NCBI GenBank assembly: GCA_025558095.1
Contig: JAIVFI010000046.1
Span: 1 to 64,000, forward strand
DNA: 64,000 nt
DNA from: Hyaloraphidium curvatum
Taxonomy: Eukaryota; Monoblepharomycota; Hyaloraphidiomycetes; Hyaloraphidiales; Hyaloraphidiaceae
Direction: 5' to 3'
Part shown: piece after piece, positions 48,657 through 60,353 of the stretch
Layout: every line of letters begins with the position of its first letter
Position numbering within the stretch: position 1 is the stretch's first letter
Made by a program: the position numbers and the translations under genes
The notes under the pieces: generated by a model
What the model saw: the letters and a program-made list of their open reading frames with translations, nothing else
Databases searched by the model: none
Told to the model about the DNA's origin: nothing

Positions 48657-50700
48657 TTACCACGCCAGATTCTGCACGACGTCGGCGACGAGGTCCGGGT
48701 CTGCCGGGGAGCTGAAGTTGGGGGCGGCCAGCCCCAGCCCGCTCCCCACCACGCTCTCCAGCCCCACGACCAGCAGGAACAGGAAGAACTTCCCCGCGTC
48801 TGCTCGCAGCCCGACCATCCAGTAGACCGCCGATGCGAAGGCAAGCACGCTGCCCGTGATCAGAGGGAGGTACGCGAGCCCCTGGGCGAGGAAGACGGAG
48901 GAGGTGCGGTAGGTGCCCGACTGGCGCTCGCGGACGATGATGCGCCGCTGGGAGGGGAAGCGGTTGACGAGGGGCGTCATGCTGAGGAACGTGGCCTGGA
49001 TGAGATGTAGAAGAGCACGCCGTATTGGGACTGTGGGTTCCACAGACACATCCCGCGCAACGTTCGCATCAGTCAACGTCGAGCGAGCCCGTGGACCACC
49101 CCACCTGTAGCGCCTGCTGCGTCTCCGACGCCCCCACCCTCAGGAACGTCAGCCCGATCAGCACCACCAAGATCCCCGCCTGCCCCATCACCGCCAGCGT
49201 CACCCCCTTGGTCCTGTACGTGTTCCGCGCCGCCCGCTGCCAGAGGAGGAAGAACTCGCGCGGCCAGGGGAGCTGGCGCCGGGCTTTGGCGAGCTCCGGG
49301 GCGGGAGGGGGGAGGTTCGGGTCGGCGAGATGCGGGTCCGGGGGAGGGTGGGAGGAGGAGATCAGCAGGTCGATGCGGGCGGTGGAGGCGGCGAGGCCGT
49401 CGGGGGTGCCCGAGTCGGGGGTGACCATGTCGAGCTACCTGAGGGCGAGCCGAAGAAATGGTCAGAGGAGCGCTCGCCCGACGGTCACACCCGGTCCACG
49501 CCCACCAGTCCGCCGGGTTCGTCCCCCGCGGGGCTTCCGTCCCGAGCACGCGCTCAAAGGGCGCCGTGGCCTCTCTCGCCGGTCCGAAGAAGACGGTGCG
49601 ACCGTTGGCGACTAGTAGCACCTTAACGAAGAGCTGTTGGTAAAAGCGGCCATCGCAGCGGTGAGACGGTCTCGCCAGGCCGCATTGAGTCCTCCACCAA
49701 CGTCCAGTATCGTCTCCGGCGGCTGGTGCAGGACGGCCACCACGATCCTGTTGGACACGTCGCACATCCTGCGCAGGGTCGACACGAGCTCGAACGAGGT
49801 GTTGGCGTCCAGCCCCGAGGTGGGTTCGTCGAGGAAGACGATCGATGGGGAGGTGACGATCTCGACGCCGATCGAGACCCGCTTGCGCTGTGGGTCCGCG
49901 CGTACGTAAATCAACCGGCAATGGTTCATTTACGTCCTCGGTACCCACCTCGCCCCCCGAAAGGTGCTTCACCCCCACCTCCGCACGCGATCCAGCCTCA
50001 GGCTCGAGATGATCAGGTCCGTCCGCGCCTTGGGGTCCAGCCCGGTCGATTTCGGGAGCCGCAGCAGGGCTGCGAAGGAGATGGTTTCCTCGACGGTGAG
50101 CTCCTCGAAGAGCAGGTCGGCCTGTGGGTCAACGTCGATCAGCCGCTGAGCAGCTCATCTCATCTGAACCGCACCGAGCCACCTGCATCACGTACGCTGC
50201 CGCCCCCTTCCACTCCCTTTCGTCCCTCCGCCGCCCGTTCCAGAGCACCGTCCCGCCGAGCTCGCCCCCCTTGGGCAGCCTTCCCGCCAGCGCGTTCATC
50301 ACCGTGCTCTTGCGGCCCCCGATCCGCCGAGGATCCCGACGAGCTCGCCGGAGCGCACGGAGCCGGAGATGCCGGAGACGATGGCACGGCGGGACTTGCG
50401 GGCGCGGCGAAAGGTGGAGAAGAAGCCTCCTCCGCTGGAGGAGCCATCGCTGCCGGCCGCGGTGTCGTCCGAGGGCGCGTGAACGGCTTCCAGACCGACG
50501 GAACTGAGCGAGATGGCCGTCGGCTTGCGCTCGCCGATGCCCTGCCGCCTCGGACGGCCTTCGTCGACCGCCACGTCGGCACCCTTTCCCTTGCGCTCCT
50601 CCACCTCGTAGCGAAGGTCCCTCCAGACGAGCAGCGAATCTGGCAGGCGGACGGTTGGGACATTGCCAATGTCCGGCGCCCCGATCTGCAACGACAAATG
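48657..50700 (-). pseudogene. ABCG-type transporter, broken
   Basis: Minus-strand exons give a recognisable ABCG half-transporter: Walker A region GILGGSGA then KSTVMNALAGR, HLSGGE signature, and SPSIVFLDEPTSGLDANTSF (Walker B and D-loop), a membrane region with FFLLWQRAARNTYRTKG and a later VRERQSGTYRTSSVFLAQGLA. The frame breaks inside Walker A (near 50330; one base missing between GA and KST) and again near 48995, where QYGVLFYI and IQATFLSMTPLVNRFP are in different frames. Introns such as GTGGCT...CAG near 50100-50160 are plausible. I find no good start codon in frame upstream of about 50697. The substrate is unknown. Confidence 0.7.
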
Positions 50701-50841
50701 GCATCGCTCTGATCGAGAACCGTGGCATCTGTTTTCGGGAGCGTCTGGACTCCTAGGGGAAGCGTCCCTCGAAGGGACCCACCCACGTCGGCCGCCGGTC
50801 CCTAGCAGCCACCGAACTCCCGAACCCAACGCAACGCCACG

Positions 50842-53837
50842 ATGGCGCGCCGCGCTGGCCTCTTGGCGGCACTGATCGCGCTCTCCGGGGCCCTGCGAGC
50901 CTCGGCGGCCGGGATGTGGCCCGCGGACGCGAGCATCGAGCTGAACGGCGGGCCGCTCCCGAAGGGCGCGAGCGACTGGCGGCAGTGCGCCCGGCTCGTG
51001 GCGGTCAACAGCGGTCAGCACGCGGCGGAACTCTTTGAAGGAGAACTTGAAATTGTCGGAGGCATCGTGGACTGGGTGGCGGCCGCGTCGCCGGCGACGC
51101 TGCGGCCCTCGGATGAGGCGACCGATGTCTACACGCTCGCGCCGGCGCCGGCGTTCGTCGGTCCGATCGCCGCCGGGGAGTCGATCACGCTGGCCAACTT
51201 CTGCGTTGTCTACCGCACGTCGTGGAGGGCCGGGCCCGCCGTGCGGTTGGCCTCCGCGGAGAGCTACGTCGCCCTCGCCGTACGCGACCCATACACCGCA
51301 CGCGACTCGTACGCCCGGCTTTCGCCGCGCCAGGCCGGCCTCTTCTACCCCAACTGGGATACCGGCCAGTGCCGCTGCAAGCTGGCTGGCCGGGCCGTCG
51401 AAGACCCGGCACCCCCAACAACCACCCGCAGGACGACAACTCTGGCGGCCCCTACCACCAAGGCCCCTCCGCCGCCCCCGCCGCCGGCGACGTCGACCCT
51501 GACGACCACGTCCCTGACCCTGGTAAGTCTGCCGGGCGGGCTGCGCTCTCCTCTGACCCCGCTCTCGTGGCTTCAGACCCCATCCACGACTCCGACACTC
51601 ACGATCACGCAGACCACTTCGACCTCGCTCACGACGACCTCCGTGACCACGAGTACCTCGACGTCGCTCACGCGGACCACCTCCCAGTCGACCACCACCA
51701 CCTACACCTCCTCGACTACCATCACCCCCATCTGCGTGCCCGTAACCCCCCCTGTGGTCCCCATCGGCCAATCCGGCCAGGAAAACTCGGGCTACCTCCA
51801 GCTCGTCAAGCCCATTACCCCTCCGGGCGTCAACTTCACCGCCAACTCAGGCGGCGACGGCTGGGACCTCGGCTTCCACGAAGACGGTTTGCGCGTGTTC
51901 AACATCTACCACCACAAGAACCCCTGGGGCATGGACTGTCACGTCAAGTCCGACGGGTCACGGTGCGCTGGATACCCGTGGAACACGTCCGCCTCGGGGT
52001 ACACCATCGGCTCGCCGCTGCAGTCGGCGGTGCAGTTCCACCCCACCAAGCCCAACGTCATGGTCAGCTGGGTCATGATGATGATCGGAAGCCAGTCGGC
52101 GACGGCGGTCATGATGGTCGACATCGGGGCGAGCGCCGAGGACGTGCCAAAATTCGTCGGGGTGTGGAACGTGACGAGGCCGGGGTACGGGAGCAACCCC
52201 TACAGCGTGGGGTCCAACTACGGACCGTCGCCGGGTCCCATCGTCGACACGAAGTTCTACGGCTTCAACGGTGGGCCAGCCGCCCCCTTTCGGAGCGACC
52301 TGCCGTCTCACGCCCGGTCGCAGGTGCGATCAACTACGGCTCCAACGCCGAGCGCAACGCCATCCTGTGCTTCGACGTCGCCACGAACAAGGTATGCCCC
52401 GGATGCTCCCGCATAGCAGTCCGTCCCGCTCACCCGTACGGTCCAGACCTGCTCGGGCACCCCCCTCTCGCCACCCTTCTGGAGCGGCTGGATGAACGCC
52501 GGCGCCGTGAGCCGCCCCCGACTTGCCCCCCCCCGGATCCCGCTCACCTTGTCCGCCGGGCAGTACACCAACTGGATCACGCTGATCAACAACTACTTCT
52601 ACGTCTACGCCCCGGGCAAGGTCACCGGCGACGCGACGTTCAAGAACGTCATCACGTGCATCGGCATCACCGGGAGCCCATGTACGTCCAATTTCGCTGC
52701 CACGCATCTGCCCCCCGCTCACGCGTCGCGCAGGCCCCGGAACGTGGCCCGTCAACGTCACCACGGCCCCGCTGGCGGACGGCAAGGACGCCGCGGACCT
52801 TTTCCCGTACTACAACAACACGGACGTGATCGCTAAGGGCGTCTGCCTCGGCGGCAGCGGTGCGATGGTCAACAACGTGCCGGCGCACTGCTGGGACTTC
52901 ACCGGGCGGTTCATCGGATGTGGGTTTCTCACCCGCACCGGCCTCACCGCCTCTTCTGACCCTTTTGGATCCAGCGCTCAACACCCGCAACACGGGGCTG
53001 CGGTACTACGTCACCCGCGGCGCCATGTTCTCCGGCACCAAGCTTCTGCTCCCTTCGGGCGGCGGCGTGGGGTGCATCGACATCGCAACCAACGGCACGT
53101 GCGGGAGCATGTATCCCACGGGGAACTTTGCCCCTGCGTCGGACCTGAACAGCGGGTGGTACAGGAGCTATACCATCACGAAGGAGACAGCGTCGTGCTA
53201 CTGGTGCGTGCACCCCGCGCGCGCGCGGATCCGCCGCGGCTGACTTGCGCCCTTCGGCGTGCAGGGTGAACGGCGACGCGGGCAACATCTGGAACTTTGA
53301 CGCGGTGACGGGGACCATGGGGTGCGGCAACGTGCCGGGAGGCGGGGACTACTTCTCTCCCATCAGCCTGATCGACTCGGTCAAATGGTACGGCGCGCTT
53401 CCTGTGCCTTTGCACCTCGCATGCTCAACGTCGCGCCCTCCACCAGCTCCCAGAACGTCACTGGCTTCACCGCGTGGCAGCTCACCTCTGTCAACGGGCT
53501 GTGGTCCAACGCCACGGTCAACTTCTTCGACTCGGTCGGCCGCCCCGTGCCCAACTGGACCGGGGTCAAGCTGCAGGGGGCCGCGGGCACGCCGCAGAAC
53601 GTCACGCTGGGGCCCAACTTCCCCGTGGGCAACGCGTTCAACTTCGAGATCTTCTTCTCGGGGCTGTACTGCTCAAACTGCTCCTACACGTGAGTCGTCG
53701 ACGGCTTCGGGGTCCTCGCGCAGTGCTGACGCAACATCGTCCTCCGCAGGTACAAGGTGTTCTACGCCGCGACGCAGCAGCACTGCTGCAACTTCGTGAT
53801 CGGGGACGAGCCGTACCAGAGCGCCATCAACTGGTAG
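50842..53837 (+). CDS. Secreted Thr-rich modular protein
   Basis: Nine phase-consistent exons: 50842-51522, 51577-52270, 52324-52391, 52564-52681, 52734-52919, 52975-53203, 53265-53387, 53447-53689 and 53750-53837, 809 aa. Signal peptide at residues 1-22 (RRAGLLAALIALSGALRASA). The N-terminal domain ends in CRCKLAGR. A Pro/Thr-rich linker (about residues 195-290) follows, then a Cys/Trp/Tyr-rich extracellular domain beginning GGDGWDLGFHEDGLRVFNIY with GMDCHVKSDGSRCAGYPWN, and many N-glycosylation sites. The stop follows EPYQSAINW. The exon 3-4 junction (172-nt intron) is the least certain. No family recognised; it could bind or modify the cell wall. Confidence 0.68.
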
Positions 53838-54328
53838 GCTGGACGGAGCATTTGTCGGGGACTAGAGGGCGCGGGGTGTGAGAGTTGTCGAGTTGTTTGT
53901 CTTGTTCAGGGTTGGAATACAAGTGTGAAAATACTGCGAAGGAGGGTCAGAGTGGCTGGGCATCTCGTCCCACGGTCGGGGAAGCACAGCCCGGATGCCT
54001 GCCATCCCGCGCTGGTGAACAGGATCGGACTCAATTGCGTCTCGGAGTAACGGGCGAAATGTTGCAGCGATTTCTACAGTGCGGATCGGCAGAGCTGCTG
54101 GCGAGCAGACATCTCGGGCCTCGATAGTTCGAAGCGCAGAACCGAGGCCGGCTTCTCCGGCGCGTGCGCACCTGGGAGCGAGGCATCCAGAGGCGGACAT
54201 CCTGATGACATTAGATGGCCGGACTTTCATATGGTGTGTGTGTCCGATCTGTTTGGCCGTCAGCAAGGAAACCGCGCCTCATCTGACCGCCCGCTTTGCC
54301 GCCGGGCCGCCGCCCTCCCCCGCCGGAA
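53838..54328. other. Intergenic region
   Basis: About 490 bp between two secreted-protein genes in tandem. No gene recognised. Confidence 0.4.
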
Positions 54329-57096
54329 ATGGCGCCGAGCGCCGCCCGCATCGCGGTTGCGGCGGCTTTTGCGGGTCTCCTCCTTGTCACTTTCGCGGGA
54401 CCGGCGGCGGGGCAGGAGCGCAACGTGACGCTGGACCCCCTCTCGCGGGGGTCCCCGCTCTGTGCGCCCTCCCTAGGGCGAATCGACAGCTGGCTGGTGT
54501 GGTCGCTCCCGTGCACTTCGGCGTCGTCGAACGGGGCGCCGCTGCAGATCTGGTGCTGGCGGGGAGGTTATAGGATGTGCCTGGCGCCGCGGAACGCGAA
54601 CGACCAGTGCGTGTGGCGGGACGCCTTCAGCGGGCCGGCAAGGAGGAAGGCGGCAAGGGGGTTGCCCTTGGCGGATGACGGCGGGCTGGAATTTCTGCCC
54701 GCCGAGGATGGGGAGGGCTGGGAGGCGTCGCCGGACGCCCCTCCGGCCCGCCTGCTGGAACGGCAGGCGCCGCTCACCTGGCCCGAGTTGAGAGGCACCT
54801 CCTGCCCACCCGGTGCCGCCCGTGCCTCGGACCGCCTGCTCGCCACGATCGACTGGACGAAGCGGGTCGCGGGGCTGAACGGCACCTGCGGGGCGTCGTG
54901 GGGCGCCGCGCTGTTCCCCAACGTGTACAGCCCCTGCGACACCAGGTGGGACATCTTCTGCAGCCGGGCCGGCAAGCTGTCGGTGCGCGCCCTGAGGCGG
55001 CCGGCATCGCAGTGCCGCAGCACCACCGCTAGGCGGCGGACGACTACGCGGCGGGGCACCTCCGTCGCCCCGGCCACGGCCACGACGGCGGCCCCGGCCA
55101 CCACCGGGCTCCCCGCCGAACCCACCGTCGGCCCCGGAGGCACCTGCACGCCGGCCAAGTCCCTTGTGGATAACAAGCTGCAGTACGCCCTGGGCCAGTC
55201 GTGCGACCCGGCCGACCCGTACCGCTGGACCAATGAGTCCTTCTGCCTCTCCACCACCCGCCGTATCCTCTGCAACCCATCGACGGGCAACAAGATCCAG
55301 GCGCTGCCCTGCCCCGCCGCGACGCCGTTCTGCCGCTGGGGCCCTCCGGACCGCGACAACCGCAACATGCCCATCTTCTCCACGGACTGTGTCGCCGACG
55401 CTTCCCTCGCCTGCTCCAGCTACTCCAAACCGCCACCGGGCACCTGCTCCCCCGACCAATCTTCCAAGCTGCTGCAGGACTGCGAGCTCCGCACGGCCCC
55501 CGAGTACTGCATCTCGCCGCGCTCCATCCTGCTCTGCGACTGGGACGGCAAGTACCGCTTCTCCTCGTGTGGGGACACATTTTCCGACGAGGTCACGAGC
55601 GTGTGCTACAACTTCCAATTCGACGGGAACGAGACCTTCACCCGGGACATCTGCACCTTTGTCGGCAAGACCTACACCGCGTGCTCCATGAACAGGGACT
55701 GGTCGACCTGCCCGCTGTCGGGCGCGGGCAGGGTCTCCCGCCGGGGCGCGGGCGGCGGCACCGCAGAGACGATCCCGGCCGGCCTCGCGGGGATGGACTC
55801 CGCCGCCGCGGAGAGTTTCATGGCCTCGGAATTCCCGCCCGCCTTCCGCGCCTCCCTGGGCCCGCAGAGCGACTTCCCCCCCGCCGGCCTCCCCGCGCGC
55901 GCCCTGCTGCCTCGGCAGGAGACCAAAAGGATCGACGTGTCGGGAAGGTGGCGGAGCACCGTCCCGGGCTTCGTGCACGTGCTGACGCAATCGGCGACGG
56001 GGTACGTCACGTCGCGGCTGAAGGACCCGTGGAGCTGCACGGTGGACGGGTGGAAGAGGGGGGCGGTTGCTGGCGGCATTCTGGCTGAGGTCATATGGTG
56101 GGTAGCGTTCCGGAGCGCCGCTTCGTTGATCTCATATCCGACGTTCGGCGCAGGTTTGGACAGATGGACGCCGTCCCGCTCGCCAGTGGCGACCTCCCCA
56201 TCCGCGGCACGCACAACTGGTGCCTGGTCATCACCGACGACCATACCGGCAAGAAGGAGAAGCGCCTGATCCCCGCGGCCTTCGTCGCCGTGCTCGACGG
56301 CGCCACCAGGCGCTTCATCGACGGCCTCTCGCAGAACCCCGAGACGAAGCAGTGGTTCCCCACCGTCAAGATCGGGAGGTGGTGCGCGCCGGGGACGAGG
56401 CTGTCAGGGATGGCGTGGGCGCAGGAATTTCCGGCGAGCAGGAACACGGCCGACCTGGAGGAGCCTTTCAAAGGCGGTGCGGAGAGGTTCATCGGGGCCA
56501 TGGGGAGGGCAGGGGTCACCGTGCGGGTGATCAACACGTACCGGCCGCCGCAGAAGAGCTATTTGATGCGGTTCTCGTGGATGATCGCAAACGGTGTGTG
56601 CCCGGGCGTGCTGCCGAGCACAGGCCGCGCTGACGTCCGCGCAGGACATATGCAGGTCGAGGACGTGCCCGAGTACGTGCTCCCCCCCACCGTCAAGGAC
56701 ACCCCCCAGAACAACCTCCCCGTGGAAATCTGCTGGGTCCACACCAACGGCCCCTCCCCCGACGGCTCCTCCGGAGTCGACCGCGCCACTTCCGTCCGGG
56801 CGGCCACCGAGCTCCTTCAGGCCATGGGCGTCGACCCCGGCCTGCGGGACGCCCCCGGGCTCCCCTCGATCCACAACCGGGGCCACGCGATCGACATGAC
56901 CACGACGTGGACGTCGGCCGACATCGCGATCGACCTCGCGGCGCCGGACGCGAGGGGGAGGAGGAACAGGACGATCGCGAGCGCGCCGAAGAACGGGATG
57001 AACGCGGACTTGTGGGCCGTGGGGGCGGGGTACGGGGTGCAGCACTACTTCGGCGGGCTGAGGGACAAGAACCACTGGTCCATCAACGGGCGATGA
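54329..57096 (+). CDS. Secreted Cys-rich protein fused to M15-type peptidase domain
   Basis: Exons 54329-56097, 56154-56593 and 56645-57096, 886 aa. Signal peptide (RIAVAAAFAGLLLVTFAG). Exon 1 encodes Cys-rich extracellular modules separated by a Thr-rich linker (near residues 235-275), with pairs such as QSCDPADPYRWTNESFC and RILCNPSTG. The first intron (56 nt, GTGGGT...CAG) splits a Trp codon and leads to a C-terminal domain with RVINTYRPPQKSYLM, IHNRGHAIDM (the H-x6-D zinc-ligand pattern of VanX/M15 peptidases) and YGVQHYFGGLRDKNHW, where the final His would complete the site. M15 enzymes cleave D-Ala or peptidoglycan peptides. Bacterial wall digestion is an inference. Confidence 0.75.
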
Positions 57097-57477
57097 TGGA
57101 CCGCCGCGCGTGTTGGCCGCGCGTCGTGCACGGGGTCTTGCGGGAGCGGTGCGATGGCCGCCGTGGACATGGGGGGCGATTTCTCGGTCTCGATTGGCGC
57201 TTTCGATGGTCTGCGGCGGCGCTGCTATAGGACGTGAATCCGAGCCCAATCTGAACGCGGCGGCGGAACCCTCTCCGTAAGGCGGTTTTGGACCAGAAAA
57301 GAGCATGATGTGCGGTGTCGTTTGCGCTGCGCGCGATGCATTCGGGCGACTGGCCCACAAGATGGTCCCCGCGAAGTACAAGAAAGCGAGTACCTGCTCG
57401 CTGCCATGACAACTGTGCCGATGAGATGAGTGCCCAAAGAGTCACAGCCGAGCCACTGCGGTCGGCCGGAAGTCGAG
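57097..57477. other. Intergenic region (convergent genes)
   Basis: About 380 bp between convergent gene ends. Nothing recognised. Confidence 0.4.
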
Positions 57478-58182
57478 TCACGCCACGACGCCCACGGGGG
57501 GCAGCCCCCTCCCGTCCATCGCCTCCCCCCCGCGCCTCCCCTTGCCCCTGAGCTGCGCCCTGTCCGCCGCCCCGCCGACCACCGTCCATCCGCCCAGCCA
57601 GCGCGCGAACCCGCCCGGCCACACGGCCTCGAGCACGACGACGTCCTCTGCGACCTGGCGCAGCCGCAGCTCCGCGCCCTTGGGCGGGACCACCGCGAAT
57701 GCCGAGCCGTCGGGGCCGACCAGCTCCACGGCACCGGCTGGGAGCGGGCCCCCTTGCGGGCCGCGGGGCAGCACGGTCCCCGCGCCCGAGTCCCGCGTGC
57801 CGAGGTCGGCCACCTCGTCCGAAGACTTCCACGCCAGCGGCTCGCCGAGCAGCCGCCAGCGGACTGCGTGCAGCGCCTTGAGCTCCTCGAAGAAGGCGTC
57901 GGCGGCGGCGGGCGCTGCGGGGTTGCCGACCGCCGCCAGGGCCGCCTGCGCCGCGCGCGCCTGCTGGTTCCGCGCCAGCCGCTTGGGAGCGTCGTTGTCC
58001 GGCAGCCCGAGCACGCCGTGCGCGAATTTGACCCGCGCAAGGGCCGCCTCGGCCGCGTCGCCGGCCGCCCTCAGCTCGCCGACGGTGTACTCCGCGAAGA
58101 AGCCGGGGACGCCGGCCGGCTCGCCCCCCAGCCAAACACGAGCCGCATCGCTCGCAGGGAGAGGGCGCGGGGCGTCGTGCAT
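57478..58182 (-). CDS. Hypothetical protein
   Basis: 234 aa from the ATG at 58180-58182 (MHDAPRPLPASDAARVWLGG). The frame is open further upstream, but that part is Arg/Ser-rich and not protein-like. The protein is Ala-rich with an alpha-helical middle (AAGDAAEAALARVKFAHGVL, LARNQQARAAQAALAAVG) and a beta-rich end (VELVGPDGSAFAVVPPKGAEL, LGGWTVVGG). No signal, membrane segment or catalytic motif. Family not recognised. Confidence 0.55.
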   Translation of the reverse strand: MHDAPRPLPASDAARVWLGGEPAGVPGFFAEYTVGELRAAGDAAEAALARVKFAHGVLGLPDNDAPKRLARNQQARAAQAALAAVGNPAAPAAADAFFEELKALHAVRWRLLGEPLAWKSSDEVADLGTRDSGAGTVLPRGPQGGPLPAGAVELVGPDGSAFAVVPPKGAELRLRQVAEDVVVLEAVWPGGFARWLGGWTVVGGAADRAQLRGKGRRGGEAMDGRGLPPVGVVA

Positions 58183-59078
58183 GTCGATTTGCTGCGTTCT
58201 GCGTTCCGCAAGGAGAGTGAGAGTGTTGGAAGTTCTGCTTTGCGCCGCGTGAGTCAACTGCCGCAACCCGCGATCCGGTGCCGATCGGAGCACCGCCCGC
58301 TGAATCACACCGGGTCCGCACCTTTTGTCGCCAGGGCGCCGAATCCGCGATGCAACGCGCCCATCCACACTCGGCCCCTGTTTTTGGACCGTCGATGCGT
58401 CCGCCCTGCGGTTCCTGGCCGCGATTCGTCCCGCAGCGTTTGAGGATTCACCTCCTCGGTCGGTGCTTGGGGCCCAGATGCCGACCGACCAGTTCGGCCT
58501 CGGCCGACCGCCCTCCACGCGGATGCATCCCCCCGCCATTGTTAGCAAATGCTTCCGCGGTGCTTCGGGGCAGCAATGGCACTGTGGCGGCGGGGATGGA
58601 AGGGGAAGCTGCTTGGGACTGGTGGCAAAGAGAACTGGCCGGTGATTCATAAAGCGCGCAGCGCCGCACCGGCGCGGCGCAGCAGCTAGAGCCGTGCCTC
58701 GTCCGTTCCAGACCGCCGCGTACGACCCCACGTCCATCGTACCGTCCTCATCCCGGTCCCTTCGGCCCAGTTTCGGCCCAGTGGCTCATCCGCACCGGGC
58801 GCCGCCCGTAATTCCCCCTCGCCCTCCTTCCCCCATCATGAACCACGCGCGCATCACGTGACCGGGGCCGTGTCCGAAGGCGGTTCGGTTATCTACCAGA
58901 TTGAACCCCGATCGCCGCTCACTTGACACGGTTCTTTTGGAGGGGACGCCGTCCGAGGCCTGAAGCTGAGGACCGGACCCCATGCGTCCATGCAAGGGCA
59001 AGAAATTTCGATTCCGCCGTCCGTCGCACCCCTGCGTCTTGTCTCTTGCCTCCGCCTGGTACTGTCGGGTCCGAAGCC
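58183..59078. other. Intergenic region
   Basis: About 900 bp. No coding segment with convincing composition was found, and no RNA gene was recognised by eye. Confidence 0.4.
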
Positions 59079-60027
59079 TCACGTTCCCTCCTTGGGCATG
59101 CAAGCCCCCTTGTGCCTCGCCCAATCCTTCCGCTGGCACTCGGCCGAGCAGTACCTCGCGGATCTGCACCTCCCGCACCGCTGCATGCCCTTGGTTCTTT
59201 CTGTCGAGGTCGACGGGCACGCGGTGCAGAAGCTACCCTCCGCGACGCCGTCGGGGTCGCCGCCGGCGCGCGTCCCGGCCTCGGAGGCGGCATTCTTGCG
59301 GCACGCGGAACCATCGCAGTGCGGGAAAGATGTCGGCGCGCCAGTTGACCGCCGGGAAGCCGGACGCCTCCGGGCCCGCCGCATCGAAGCCCACGAAGAA
59401 GGCGCTGCTGACCGCCCCGCAGCGCGCGCAGAGCCATTTCCGTCGCTCTCCCGAGAGCGTGGTGCGGAGGAGGAAGGCCCGGGCGACGATCGCGGCCTTG
59501 ACAGCCGCCGTTTCCGACACCTCCGCCCAGCCCCCCCGGCCGATCTCGTGCCGCTCATCGTCCACGACGCCAGGGGGAGACCACAGCGAGAGCCCGACAC
59601 ACTCGCTCATGGCCGTTCTGAGCTTGGCCTGCATCGCCTCCGCGGTCGACGGCAGCCCCATGAAAGCCTTGAGCTTCGAGACCGCGTCGGCATACTCCCC
59701 GCGCCGGCAGACGGGCAGGCAAGTGAGCACCGCCGCGGGCGGCCAGCTCCCGGGCAGGGCGGCGCTCCCGGCGACGGAATCAACCGTGGCGGCCCGCCCG
59801 CCGCAGTAGGCGCACTTCCAGGCCCGCGAGTCGACGGCCGCGGCCTTCCATCCCGCCACGGCCGGGAAGTCGCTCAGGAAGGTGCCGGCCCGCACGGCGC
59901 GAGACATGGCGTCGGGGGAGAACGCGAAGCCGCGCTTGAACCTCGTCGGGTCGCACCCTGCCTGCTGGACGATCATTGTTATGAGGTAGTCGGGCGCGGT
60001 CGGCGACGTGTCGCCCGGCGCTTCCAT
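59079..60027 (-). CDS. MYND-type zinc finger protein
   Basis: Two exons: 60027-59350 and 59294-59079, 297 aa if a 55-nt intron (GTCAAC...AAG) is removed. Without it the two halves are in different frames. The N-terminal half has several Cys pairs (KCAYCGG, CARCGA). The C-terminus is a MYND finger: FCTACPS...MQRCGRCRSARYCSAEC then QRKDWARHKGAC, with all seven Cys and the His in place. MYND fingers bind proline-rich peptides in partner proteins. The 5' splice site is weak for this genome, so a one-base indel is the alternative. Confidence 0.75.
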
Positions 60028-60353
60028 GGTCCCCGCCGGCTCGGACGTTCAGAGGCGGGTGAGCGATGCGGTCATCTTCGAGGCCCAGCCTCCGCGAGTT
60101 GACCAGGGGTTTGGGGGTCGGCGCTCGCCGGGCATGTCAGGCCGCGTCTGAGAGGTCGATCTGGCCGCCGCCGCGTGCACGCCATGGCCGCCGCCGCGAA
60201 GCAGGCTGGGATCACACCCGCTTCCTGGCTACTTGGGGACGGGGCTCGGCGAGCAGGACGGACGGAAGCCGGGGGCCTTGGCGGCACGCGGAAACACCGC
60301 ATCATACCCACTTCGTGGCTATTGTCGGTCCCATCGCCCTTCCTGGGCACCGC
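60028..60353. other. Intergenic region
   Basis: About 325 bp between tandem minus-strand genes. Nothing recognised. Confidence 0.4.

Noticed and set aside
52392-52416. 25-28 nt mini-intron in the Thr-rich secreted protein
   Set aside because: All other introns are at least 49 nt; a 172-nt intron to 52563 keeps the phase and is preferred, although the skipped stretch looks partly coding.
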